39,084 nucleotides of DNA, from assembly GCA_021770785.1 (NCBI GenBank), contig JAETQH010000039.1:1-39084 (forward strand), read 5' to 3'. A program made the position numbers and the translations under genes. Of the stretch, positions 31,433 through 39,084 are shown in pieces; the stretch's first letter is position 1, and each line of letters starts with the position of its first letter. The notes below the pieces were generated by a model. The model was not told the DNA's origin and did no database searches. It saw nothing but the letters and a program-made list of their open reading frames with translations. Source of the DNA: Lachnospiraceae bacterium (GTDB taxonomy: Bacteria; Bacillota; Clostridia; Lachnospirales; Lachnospiraceae).

Positions 31433-32758
31433 TTAGTGATAGCACACTGTGACAATAGAATGTGCATCTAAGAAAAGCTGACAGCCCTCTCCGTTCTCCC
31501 GCAGGGTCACAGTTACATCCTCCTCCGATTTATTCAGCAGCACAACAACCCTCTCCTGCTCCGGTGTCAAAAATGCCGTTACCTCGATTTTATCGGTATA
31601 CCTTGTTGTTCCAATCCGGACGCTGCCCGGGACAATATAACGGCTGAAGTGCCCGATATAATAATAGCTCAGCCTCTTTTCCACCTCTTTGGTGCCTTTT
31701 TTATACATCATAGGGGCTGCACAGAAATTTCCCACATGGTTCGGGCCTCCCATGTCGTCTAACAGCAAATTCCAATCGAAATATCCGCTGATACCGCCAT
31801 TCAGATTTCCCAGAATATCATGGGCGTACATCTCCGCCTGCATCACCTGGTCATCTTCTGAAAATCTGGAATATTCCACACATCCTTCCGTAAAAAGCAG
31901 CTCTAAGCCGGGAAACTCTTTCCGAACCAAATGAAGTGCCTCAAAGTGGTCTCCGGTATACCAGTGCATGGCTGCCCCCCGGATATAATCTGCGGCATTT
32001 CCCTGTGCCATGGTCCTTTCCACCCGCTCAAGCAGCGCCTCCTTGTTGTGGTCCCAGATAAAGATTTCCCGGTCAGATAATCCTGCCTTCTGTAATGCGG
32101 GGCCTAAATAGTCCTTCACAAAATTTCCTTCCTCTTCTGCGCTGTAGGTACAGGAATCCCAGGTCTGTACCGCCTCCGGCTCATTCTGCACCGTAAGGCA
32201 GCGGATATAGACTCCCTCCTCCTCATAGGCCTTTAAGAACCTCACAATATAATCCGCCCAGCTCTGGTAATACTCCTTTTTCAAGGTTCCTCCGTGGTTC
32301 ATCTCTCCGTTGGATTTCATAAAAGCAGGCGGTGACCAGGGAGAAGCAAGAAATTCCATGGGTTCTCCCGCAGCCTCCATGGCCTCCTGCAGCATAGGCA
32401 GAATCTCTTTCCTGTCATGCTCTAAGGAAAAACTTGCAAGGCTCTCGTCCTCCCCCTCCAGATACGTGTAATTTCCAAGACCGAAGTCACAGCTGTGAAC
32501 CGTAATTCTTCCCATGCGGTAGGCCAGCCCCGTCTCCCCGAAATATCCTTCTATGACTTTTTTCTTTTCTGCGTCATCAAGCGCCGCATAATTGTGGGCG
32601 CTTGCCTCCGTAAACGCACCGCCAAAGCCTCTCACCGCCTGGTCCTTATGATGGGGATAGACATTGACCACCTTCATGCAGTCCTCCGTTTTTTCTTTTT
32701 TTACTTCTGTCTCTTCCCAGAACTTTCCCTTTGAGAAATCTGTTGTAATTACTTTCAT
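31433..32758 (-). CDS. Cytoplasmic GH30 family beta-glycosidase
   Basis: A 441-residue (beta/alpha)8 hydrolase of the glucosylceramidase-like GH30 family. The acid/base is Glu193 (T-V-Q-N-E-P-E) and the nucleophile Glu291 (L-L-F-T-E-G), with A-S-P-W-S-P-P-A-F-M-K before them. The small beta-sandwich typical of GH30 fills the last 90 residues. No signal peptide is present, so it acts on imported oligosaccharides. GH30 members include beta-1,6-glucanases, beta-glucosidases and beta-xylosidases. The ATG follows GGAGG. Placement with two GH94-type phosphorylases suggests beta-glucan breakdown. Confidence 0.92.
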   Translation of the reverse strand: MKVITTDFSKGKFWEETEVKKEKTEDCMKVVNVYPHHKDQAVRGFGGAFTEASAHNYAALDDAEKKKVIEGYFGETGLAYRMGRITVHSCDFGLGNYTYLEGEDESLASFSLEHDRKEILPMLQEAMEAAGEPMEFLASPWSPPAFMKSNGEMNHGGTLKKEYYQSWADYIVRFLKAYEEEGVYIRCLTVQNEPEAVQTWDSCTYSAEEEGNFVKDYLGPALQKAGLSDREIFIWDHNKEALLERVERTMAQGNAADYIRGAAMHWYTGDHFEALHLVRKEFPGLELLFTEGCVEYSRFSEDDQVMQAEMYAHDILGNLNGGISGYFDWNLLLDDMGGPNHVGNFCAAPMMYKKGTKEVEKRLSYYYIGHFSRYIVPGSVRIGTTRYTDKIEVTAFLTPEQERVVVLLNKSEEDVTVTLRENGEGCQLFLDAHSIVTVCYH

Positions 32759-32837
32759 ATTTTCTGTTCCTCCATGGTTTTACTTTTTTCCCTCATATTC
32801 CCGTTTTCTGCCTGTACCTGCAAATCTGATTCCGCAA

Positions 32838-35800
32838 TCATCTGCTCCTTAACTTCACGTGGATAGCAGACACCTTCTGTTCCCGGATGTCCTCCGCCAG
32901 TTTCCCGCTGATAACACCTCCGGTAATGGTATAATGGCTGCCCTTTTCATATACCACATCCACCGATTCCACCCGGTACTGCCCCGGCAGATAAGCCTTT
33001 TTCTCATCCACATGGTACGTCACCGGAATTTTACTTAAAAACATGGCTGTCACCTGTTTTTCCTCACCAATGAGGTACTCCGGCAGCGCCGGGGATAATT
33101 GCAGCGACAGTTTTCCATCCAAAAGGGCAAAGGGCTGTTTCCCAAACATCATAATCTGCCACATCTGCAAAAATTCCACGGTGGAGCCGCTGAGCCTCGC
33201 CACAAAGCCTTTCCCGTGGTATGCCTGATTAGGATTGGCGCTGCTGGCAATAAAGGAAGAATTTTCATAAATACTTCTTCCGTACTGCTCCGCATCCAGA
33301 AACGGGATTGCCGCTTTCTTAAAATCTGCAAAAAACTCTTCATACATTTCGGATTTTAATAATTCCAGCAAATATTTATACTCCATGTGCAGCCAGACAG
33401 ATTCGTTTTCTAACCATCCCGGCGTAAACGCCCTTGCCCGTCCCAATTCATAGGAACCGGAAGCCAAATCGGCATTTACCTTATACATGCACAGCTTTCC
33501 GTCATATAAATCGCTGTCTTTTACTTCCCGATAAAGCTTTTGCTTCTGCTCCGTTTCCCTGTCTAATTTCAGGTAACGCACCGGACCTTCCAGAAAATAA
33601 GGTACCGGTTTTACGGCAAAGTCTTTCGCCACGATTCCGTCTCCCCGCTCCTCATAGTCCGTCACTTCGTAGGTAAAGTAGGTCGGGAAAATTTCCTCCC
33701 CAAAGCGGTATGCCTTTGCAATTCCTGCATTTACCACGGTCTCCCATTTCTTTAAAATCTCTGCTAATTCTCCGGAAGAAAATACGGCTTTTCTGCCAAA
33801 AACTCCCTCAAATGTTTTTTCACGGTATGCTTCCTTTGCATCATTGATACGATTCCAGAAGCTCATGACTTTTTCCTCTTTCAGTAAATCCTCTTTTTCT
33901 TCTTCTGTAATGGTATCCAAGGCTTTTATCAAACCGGCAATCTCTTCTAATACCTCTACTTCACAGTCATATCTTTCCAGTGCCCCGATGGTATAGGCTA
34001 ACATTCTGCCAAGCTCACAAGTTTCTGCCATAGAAGAGCCGAAAATCCCCGGCATTCCGTTTAAGGCATCATACCAGCCCGGCTTGCCGCCCTCCATCTC
34101 GATTCCCATGCCATAGGAATCTAATGTGGCATATTTCGTCGTACACAATAACAGTAATTTTTCCATCAATGTGGCATAAAGAATTTCTCCGTCAGAAGCC
34201 CTTACCAGCTTCTCCGTACCATTGCAGGAATTTCCATTGCAAGCGCTGTCATTGTTAAGTTTTTTGTCCCGGCGGCTTTCCTCCGCTAAGGCGTGATACT
34301 GGCGGATGCCCGCAGGGGTTTTCACGTAACGCTTCGCTCTCCGGTTGATGTTTATCTGGGATAAAAACCAAGTGTAGGACCCGTCATACAGCAGTTCCTT
34401 CTCCCGCTCCGGAAACACCGCCAGATAATTTTCGATTAAATCCAGATTGTAGGTCCAGTGGTCACACCAGTATCCTTCTCCGAAATTGCCGTTTACGGTT
34501 TCCTCTGCCTGTTCTAAAATCCGCTCAAATAAATTTTGTCTCTCTTCTTCCTGCACACCGGCCTGCTCTAATCTGCGATAGCCCTCTCCCGGTGTAAAAG
34601 GCCTGGTAAATGACTGCTGTACTTTATCCGGAAGAGGTAGCTTTTCCGCCTGCTCCTGCTTTAACTGATAAGTAACCTTCTCCACTGCAAGAGGGTTATA
34701 CCCGTCAAGCTGTATCAGGCTGTAGAACATTTTGATATTTTTATCTCCCACAAAGGGGTGAAATACCGTATCCAGGCGGCGGTTCTGATTGACATCCCGG
34801 AAGTTTCCGTTTCCCTGGGTATAAAATTCCGGCAACATGCAGAAATAATTGTAATCCCGCTCTAAATCGCCGTGTTTTCTGGAATAGAGATAAAAAACCT
34901 TATCCTTCGTCAGCTTTGTGGGATAGCCACCCCGCAGCAGATTGTCCAGATAGGTATATTTGCAGTAGGTATCAAAGCGTTCGTCTCCCGTGTGGGTTTC
35001 GATGCCTCTGCACAATTCTTCTGTCAAATTCACTGCCTCTATAAATTTCTTGTCAAAATATGTTTCGTCAAATTTTTTCTGTAAAAATTTATGTAAGACG
35101 TCCTTATTTTCCACCTGTCCGATGACTTCATAAATCGTCATGCTCTTCTTTGCGGCAAGAGGCTGCTTTGTCACGAAGAAGCTGCAGGGCAGCTGATTTG
35201 CCGTCACCTGGGGGTATTCCGTCAATTCCTCTGCGCTCCGCTCTAAAAATCCCACTGCCTTTTCTAAGCTGTTGTCATAGCCGAACACTGCATCCGGGTC
35301 AACAATGGCTTTTAATTTTTCTCCGTCTGCGAGACAGGCGAAGGAAAAGTTTCCTCCCTCCACCTCAGAGACTGCGGCGGTGTCCGCCATGCTGACACGT
35401 ACGCGGTAATAGGGGACATTGGTTTTTTCATCTTCTACCTGCATCCAGGCTTTTGAGGTCTGCCCCATTTCCTTAATGCTTGCGGCATCTACGCCGTAAG
35501 GGATGCAGGCGGGCATTCCGTCTAGGATTTCTAATTCGCAGTCGTAGGTATCTGTGTTGGTAATGGTAATTTTTCGTACCAGTGCACCTACGTTTTCGCC
35601 GGGCAGGGTGAAGTAGGTGATTTCCGTGTCCAGATGGTTGACTTCGTCTTTTTCCCGTATGGTGAAGGTATTCATTCCGATTTCCATAGAGTGGGGTTTG
35701 TCTTCCTTCTGGAAGATTTCTAAGTAATAGCCGTCTTTTTTGATGAAGGTGCGGAAACCGGTTCTTTTTACGTTCTGGTATGCCTGATGTGCGGGATAAA

Positions 35801-35969
35801 ATTCCATGATAGCATGGTCTTTGTCCTCCACTCCGAAGCTTACGACGCCCTGGCCGCGGTTGACGTAATAGCACCAGATGGGGATGCCGTGGACGCCGGA
35901 AATGCCGGGGAGGAAGCTGGAGAATGTGGATTTTTTAGCGTAGTTTTTTATGGTGAATGTTTTGGTCAT
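32838..35969 (-). CDS. Large GH94-like oligosaccharide phosphorylase
   Basis: A 1043-residue cytoplasmic protein of the cellobiose-phosphorylase superfamily. The N-terminal beta-sandwich (about 1-310) is followed by an (alpha/alpha)6 barrel carrying F-R-D-V-N-Q-N-R-R and a candidate catalytic Asp634 in [11 protein letters not shown]. Length and these motifs resemble 1,2-beta-oligoglucan phosphorylases and the related GH149/GH161 beta-1,3-glucan phosphorylases more than cellobiose phosphorylase. It should use phosphate to release sugar-1-phosphate from a beta-glucan oligosaccharide. The ATG follows AAGGAGG. The linkage cleaved cannot be read by eye. Confidence 0.85.
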   Translation of the reverse strand: MTKTFTIKNYAKKSTFSSFLPGISGVHGIPIWCYYVNRGQGVVSFGVEDKDHAIMEFYPAHQAYQNVKRTGFRTFIKKDGYYLEIFQKEDKPHSMEIGMNTFTIREKDEVNHLDTEITYFTLPGENVGALVRKITITNTDTYDCELEILDGMPACIPYGVDAASIKEMGQTSKAWMQVEDEKTNVPYYRVRVSMADTAAVSEVEGGNFSFACLADGEKLKAIVDPDAVFGYDNSLEKAVGFLERSAEELTEYPQVTANQLPCSFFVTKQPLAAKKSMTIYEVIGQVENKDVLHKFLQKKFDETYFDKKFIEAVNLTEELCRGIETHTGDERFDTYCKYTYLDNLLRGGYPTKLTKDKVFYLYSRKHGDLERDYNYFCMLPEFYTQGNGNFRDVNQNRRLDTVFHPFVGDKNIKMFYSLIQLDGYNPLAVEKVTYQLKQEQAEKLPLPDKVQQSFTRPFTPGEGYRRLEQAGVQEEERQNLFERILEQAEETVNGNFGEGYWCDHWTYNLDLIENYLAVFPEREKELLYDGSYTWFLSQININRRAKRYVKTPAGIRQYHALAEESRRDKKLNNDSACNGNSCNGTEKLVRASDGEILYATLMEKLLLLCTTKYATLDSYGMGIEMEGGKPGWYDALNGMPGIFGSSMAETCELGRMLAYTIGALERYDCEVEVLEEIAGLIKALDTITEEEKEDLLKEEKVMSFWNRINDAKEAYREKTFEGVFGRKAVFSSGELAEILKKWETVVNAGIAKAYRFGEEIFPTYFTYEVTDYEERGDGIVAKDFAVKPVPYFLEGPVRYLKLDRETEQKQKLYREVKDSDLYDGKLCMYKVNADLASGSYELGRARAFTPGWLENESVWLHMEYKYLLELLKSEMYEEFFADFKKAAIPFLDAEQYGRSIYENSSFIASSANPNQAYHGKGFVARLSGSTVEFLQMWQIMMFGKQPFALLDGKLSLQLSPALPEYLIGEEKQVTAMFLSKIPVTYHVDEKKAYLPGQYRVESVDVVYEKGSHYTITGGVISGKLAEDIREQKVSAIHVKLRSR

Positions 35970-36115
35970 AAAATGGTCCTCCTTGGATAAATAAATTATT
36001 GGGGTAAGGTTATTGAGAAAAGGACGCCTGCGCTTCCCGGCTGTTTTTCTCTGTGTAACTCTTTACTTTAATGTTTTTTATCCTCTCTAAAATCCTAGAT
36101 AGCTATTTAATAGCC

Positions 36116-38800
36116 TTATTTTAATATTACTTTTATTTCATGTACTTTTTCTTCTGGCAGTGAGAGGATATGTTCTCTTTTTATTAGAGTTTCTTGGGCG
36201 GCTCCGTTTAGGAGAACCTGGTCTATATGGTATTCACCGTAGTCTTTTCCGGACAGATTCTCGTAGACAATATGGAAGGTTCGTCCAGCGAAGGTTAGGG
36301 TGATTTCTGCTCTGCCCATGGCATCAAACTGGCTTGCCAGAAGTTTGGGGGCTAATAAAAGGCTGCCGAGATCTCCGCGGATGCCGAACATTTGCCGGAC
36401 TACGGTGAGCATGAGCCAGCTGGCGGCTCCGGTGAGGTAGTGGTACATGCCTCTGCCTTTGGCGTTAAAGTATTCCGGAATGCCGGGGTAGATACGGCTG
36501 CGTTCAAAGTCTGCTGACTGCTCATATAAAGTGTGCAGGGCTTTGTAGCCTTCCCTGACAAAGCCTCTCTGATAGAGGGCGTTTCCGTACATGACGGTCA
36601 TATGGGAAAAGACGGCTCCGTTTTCTTTCTGGCCGTAGGCGAAGCCGAACATTCTTCCGAGGTCGGTTTTTAATTCGCCGAAATCTGTATTGAGGCGGTA
36701 GCCGCCTGCTTCTTTTTTATAGAGATAGGCGTCGGCTGCTTTTGTGATTTCTGCAGTCTGTTCTTCTGTGGCAGTTCCTGACATAATGGCAAATACCTGT
36801 CCGGTGAGCATCATGCGGACGCTGCCGTCTTGTATTCCCTCGACTTTGTTGCCGTGATTGTCATAATAGCTGTTGAACCAGTGTCTGCCATTATTGTCAC
36901 CCACCCATTCGGTTTTGCGGATATGCTCCCAAATCCACTCTGCCATGGTGTCTAAGGTGTCGGCTGCTTTCCTACAGGAAATTTCTGTTTTTCTTCCTGA
37001 TATTTCATGGATACAGGATGCCATGTAGCGCTGTAATATCCGGTTTTTCTCTTTAGAAGCATTGTAAATGGAAGGCTCCTGCTGTAAGAGCAGGGTGATT
37101 TCTTCCGCCAGTGTTATGTTCTCTACGCCGTTTTTATCCAGATATCTCAGCAGTTCTGCTAAGGCTTTCAGGTTTCCGCTGTAGGCGGCGGTGAATGCCA
37201 CGCTCTCTCCCTGTTCCTCCGCCATATCCAGAGCGTCGTTCCAGTCGGCGCCCCGCAGTCTGAAATGGTTGTGTTCTCCGGTTTCATAAAAGGCGGTCAG
37301 GTTTTGTAACAGCAGATGTTCTAATATGGTACCCTCTGCCACACGGTTTTCGGAATCTCTCTGGAGGGTTCCGTCCTCCGGTTTCCATTTTTCGTCGGTT
37401 CCTGTTCCCCGGCACACCTGTTTGTCTTTAAAATAGTTTTGTTTTTCCAGTAAAATCTGCCAGTCACCTGTCTGGTCTATGTAGAGTTTTGTGGTGAGGA
37501 AGGGCCAGAAGCCATGGTCCATCCAGACTCTTGTGATGTTATTGCGGTCTGCGATAAATTCGCCGGGTTTATTTCCAATGATGGTGGCGTTGCTACCGTC
37601 CATCCGCACTCCGGCAAAGTTATTTAACAGCATTTCCCGCACGTTATCCGGCTCCATCACAAGGAGCGCAAGACAGTCCTGCCACAAATCGCGCCAGCCT
37701 CTTCCGCCTTTTCCGTAATCGTGGTGGGGCAAAAAGGAGCAGCCGTAAATCCGCCGCAGCATGGGCTGAAAATTTACCCAATACATGAAATTATCAAAAA
37801 TCTCGTCTCCGGTGTGATAGCTGACATTGTTGCTAGACAGCCAGTACTGCTTTGTTTCCTCTAAGATTTTTGCGGTCTGTTCTGCGGTCTGAAAGGCTTC
37901 CACTGTTTTTTCGATTTCTGTTCTGTCTCTGGTAAGTCCTATTAAAACCGTATAGGAAACCTTCTCCTCCGGCTGCAGGGTGGTCTTTGAAAAACGGATA
38001 CCTCCTAAGGCTTCTAATCCCTCCGCCGTGGTTCCCTTCTCTACTCCCGGTAACTGCTTTGCCACTGCCTCAGGACGCTCAAAGCTTCCTCCCTCTCCGA
38101 TAAAATCCTCCACCACCGGATAAAAGCTTTCTGGGGCTTCTCCTTTTCCGGTGATACCGCAGACATAGTAAGTGGTATCATTTTTCTGATGGCCCCTCTC
38201 ATCAAAAGACAGAGTCGGCGTGACTTCTACGCCATAATCCGTGGTGGTAATCCGGTGCAGCAGGGAGGTTACGTGGCGGTGGTCCCTGATATTGTCTGCA
38301 CTTCGTCCGTAAAGGGGGATTGCTGCCACCGGGGTAAAGGTGGCTGCCATGCGTCCGGCATTTGTGATTTCCACCTGCATGACCTCCACATTCTGACCCT
38401 TCGCGGGGATAAAGGAGGTCACTTTTGCCTCCAGCTGATGTTTTTGGGAACTGCGGCGCAGCTCCTGCCACATCAATCCCGCCTTAAGGCTGCTTTCCTC
38501 CTGCATTGCCGTAAATTTTTCTGCCTGCGCCTGTGCGGATGCTCCGGTCACGGACCAGCTGCCGCCCTGCTCCATACAAAGCCAGAAATTTCTGGTGGAT
38601 TTATTGTTATGTAATTCCTCGGCGCTGACCGGCTGCAAGACAAAATGGTTCTGGTCTGTCTTTAAATCCCCGCCCAGATTCGGGGTAACCGCTCCCTTCA
38701 GCCCCTCTTCCCCTGCAATGGGGAAATAGAGATAACTGGTATTTTCCGGCTGCTCTAACACAAAGGTTCCTTTTCCGTCTATAAACTCATATCCAGACAT
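36116..38800 (-). CDS. GH94 family beta-glycoside phosphorylase
   Basis: An 894-residue cytoplasmic phosphorylase. The N-terminal sandwich leads to an (alpha/alpha)6 barrel with G-G-R-G-W-R-D-L-W-Q-D and R-G-A-D-W-N-D-A-L-D; Asp522 is the expected general acid. Size fits the disaccharide phosphorylases such as laminaribiose or cellobiose phosphorylase. It would split a beta-linked disaccharide with phosphate to glucose-1-phosphate and glucose. ATG follows AAAGGAG. It is the first gene of the cluster and lies downstream of a group II intron. Substrate is inferred from family. Confidence 0.87.
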   Translation of the reverse strand: MSGYEFIDGKGTFVLEQPENTSYLYFPIAGEEGLKGAVTPNLGGDLKTDQNHFVLQPVSAEELHNNKSTRNFWLCMEQGGSWSVTGASAQAQAEKFTAMQEESSLKAGLMWQELRRSSQKHQLEAKVTSFIPAKGQNVEVMQVEITNAGRMAATFTPVAAIPLYGRSADNIRDHRHVTSLLHRITTTDYGVEVTPTLSFDERGHQKNDTTYYVCGITGKGEAPESFYPVVEDFIGEGGSFERPEAVAKQLPGVEKGTTAEGLEALGGIRFSKTTLQPEEKVSYTVLIGLTRDRTEIEKTVEAFQTAEQTAKILEETKQYWLSSNNVSYHTGDEIFDNFMYWVNFQPMLRRIYGCSFLPHHDYGKGGRGWRDLWQDCLALLVMEPDNVREMLLNNFAGVRMDGSNATIIGNKPGEFIADRNNITRVWMDHGFWPFLTTKLYIDQTGDWQILLEKQNYFKDKQVCRGTGTDEKWKPEDGTLQRDSENRVAEGTILEHLLLQNLTAFYETGEHNHFRLRGADWNDALDMAEEQGESVAFTAAYSGNLKALAELLRYLDKNGVENITLAEEITLLLQQEPSIYNASKEKNRILQRYMASCIHEISGRKTEISCRKAADTLDTMAEWIWEHIRKTEWVGDNNGRHWFNSYYDNHGNKVEGIQDGSVRMMLTGQVFAIMSGTATEEQTAEITKAADAYLYKKEAGGYRLNTDFGELKTDLGRMFGFAYGQKENGAVFSHMTVMYGNALYQRGFVREGYKALHTLYEQSADFERSRIYPGIPEYFNAKGRGMYHYLTGAASWLMLTVVRQMFGIRGDLGSLLLAPKLLASQFDAMGRAEITLTFAGRTFHIVYENLSGKDYGEYHIDQVLLNGAAQETLIKREHILSLPEEKVHEIKVILK

Positions 38801-38834
38801 TTTTCCACTCCTTTATCCTGATTTTTGTATTTCC

Positions 38835-38870
38835 TGCCAAAGAGGAAATTTCCGGCATTTTCCTCTGGCA
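38835..38870 (-). promoter_or_regulatory. Leader inverted repeat upstream of the GH94 gene
   Basis: TGCC-AA-AGAGGAAA pairs with TTTCCTCTGGCA across 10 bases, one side having two extra A's. It lies 35 bases before the start codon, within the probable leader. It could be an operator or an RNA hairpin. No confident -35/-10 pair was seen between 38871 and 38970. Confidence 0.5.
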
Positions 38871-38944
38871 CATGCTGTTTTCATATCTTAATTAAACTGT
38901 TTTTCCGGCGGGAAAAAAATCCATCGTTTTTTAATAAGGTGTCA

Positions 38945-38966
38945 TATTTTTAGATATGTAAAAATA
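38945..38966. repeat. AT-only inverted repeat next to the intron end
   Basis: TATTTTTA (38945-38952) and TAAAAATA (38959-38966), perfect 8-base arms around GATATG. It begins five bases past the intron's 3' end in the direction of transcription. Confidence 0.6.
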
Positions 38967-38970
38967 CACA

Positions 38971-39084
38971 ATCGAGTAGGAGGCTAACCATTAGTTGATT
39001 AGCCGACCTCTCACACCACCGTGCGTACGGTTCCGTACACGGCGGTTCCTTAGTTTTCACAGACTATCAGATAATAGTCAAGCA
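38971..39084 (-). mobile_element. 3' end of a group II intron (domains V and VI), cut by the window edge
   Basis: On the minus strand the stem ACCGCCGTG...CACGGTGGT with a TACG/CGTA upper stem, two-base CG bulge and GAAC-like loop (plus 39014-39047) has the shape and size of catalytic domain V. The next hairpin, GGCTAA...TTAGCC within GAGG...CCTAC (plus 38974-39010), fits branch-point domain VI. The intron then ends near CTACTCGAT at about 38971. Short flanking bases and the end of an open frame just upstream agree. Confidence 0.85.
39050..39084 (-). CDS. ltrA: C-terminal end of the intron-encoded reverse transcriptase/maturase (partial)
   Basis: Only the last ten residues, L-D-Y-Y-L-I-V-C-E-N, and a TAA stop are in the window. 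The stop lies just before domain V, where intron-encoded reverse transcriptases end. The assignment rests on this position and the remembered C-terminal form of the family; the coding body is outside. Confidence 0.6.
   Translation of the reverse strand, partial: LDYYLIVCEN

Overview
The window looks like chromosome from an anaerobic, spore-forming, motile Gram-positive bacterium of the Lachnospiraceae type (Clostridia). This rests on AGGAGG-type ribosome sites, sigma-A promoters, a double-FeoA Feo operon, CotF-like and SleB-like sporulation genes, chemoreceptors, AgrC/LytTR and YesM/YesN two-component systems, and a Gram-positive carbohydrate-uptake locus with lipoprotein binding proteins. 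I saw no rRNA, tRNA or CRISPR. Almost every gene is on the minus strand; only two small genes at the left edge are on plus.

Layout, left to right. (1) 1-910: two unrecognised small overlapping plus-strand genes. (2) 1068-3974: a cadmium/zinc/lead resistance set: CadC-type ArsR repressor, a free-standing heavy-metal-associated domain protein, and a P1B-2 ATPase lacking its own metal-binding domain. Two near-identical 20-bp operators sit at two promoters. (3) 4014-5777: a single-gene ABC exporter with its own promoter. (4) 5822-9440: a ferrous iron operon, feoA-feoA-feoB, then a 45-residue Cys/His-rich FeoB-associated membrane peptide and a cysteine-rich Fur-like protein lacking the usual histidine metal sites. 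Its strong promoter is covered by a perfect 11-bp inverted repeat. (5) 9505-16798: LytTR regulator, AgrC-like kinase, chemoreceptor, orphan sugar-type binding lipoprotein and second chemoreceptor, all codirectional. The first chemoreceptor carries the full amino-acid-sensing dCache motif; the lipoprotein overlaps the second by ATGA. (6) 16839-22693: hairpins, two spore-coat-like genes, a tandem-receiver regulator, thioredoxin, a soluble hybrid kinase, a TtcA-like tRNA thiolase and a SleB-like hydrolase with a 12-residue tandem repeat. (7) 22825-38870: a beta-glucoside/beta-glucan locus with two large GH94-type phosphorylases, a cytoplasmic GH30 hydrolase, a binding protein and two permeases, followed by a second binding protein coupled to YesM/YesN. 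(8) 38971-39084: the 3' end of a group II intron running off the right edge.

How they may work together. In region 7 short beta-glucans would be imported by the ABC system and cleaved inside the cell by phosphorolysis plus GH30 hydrolysis, saving ATP; SBP2-YesM-YesN looks like the sensor and activator. In region 4 the Feo operon appears tightly controlled at one operator. In region 5 the genes suggest a sensory island joining chemotaxis to a quorum-type two-component pair, but no signalling peptide gene was found. Functions rest on motifs read by eye; no database search was possible.
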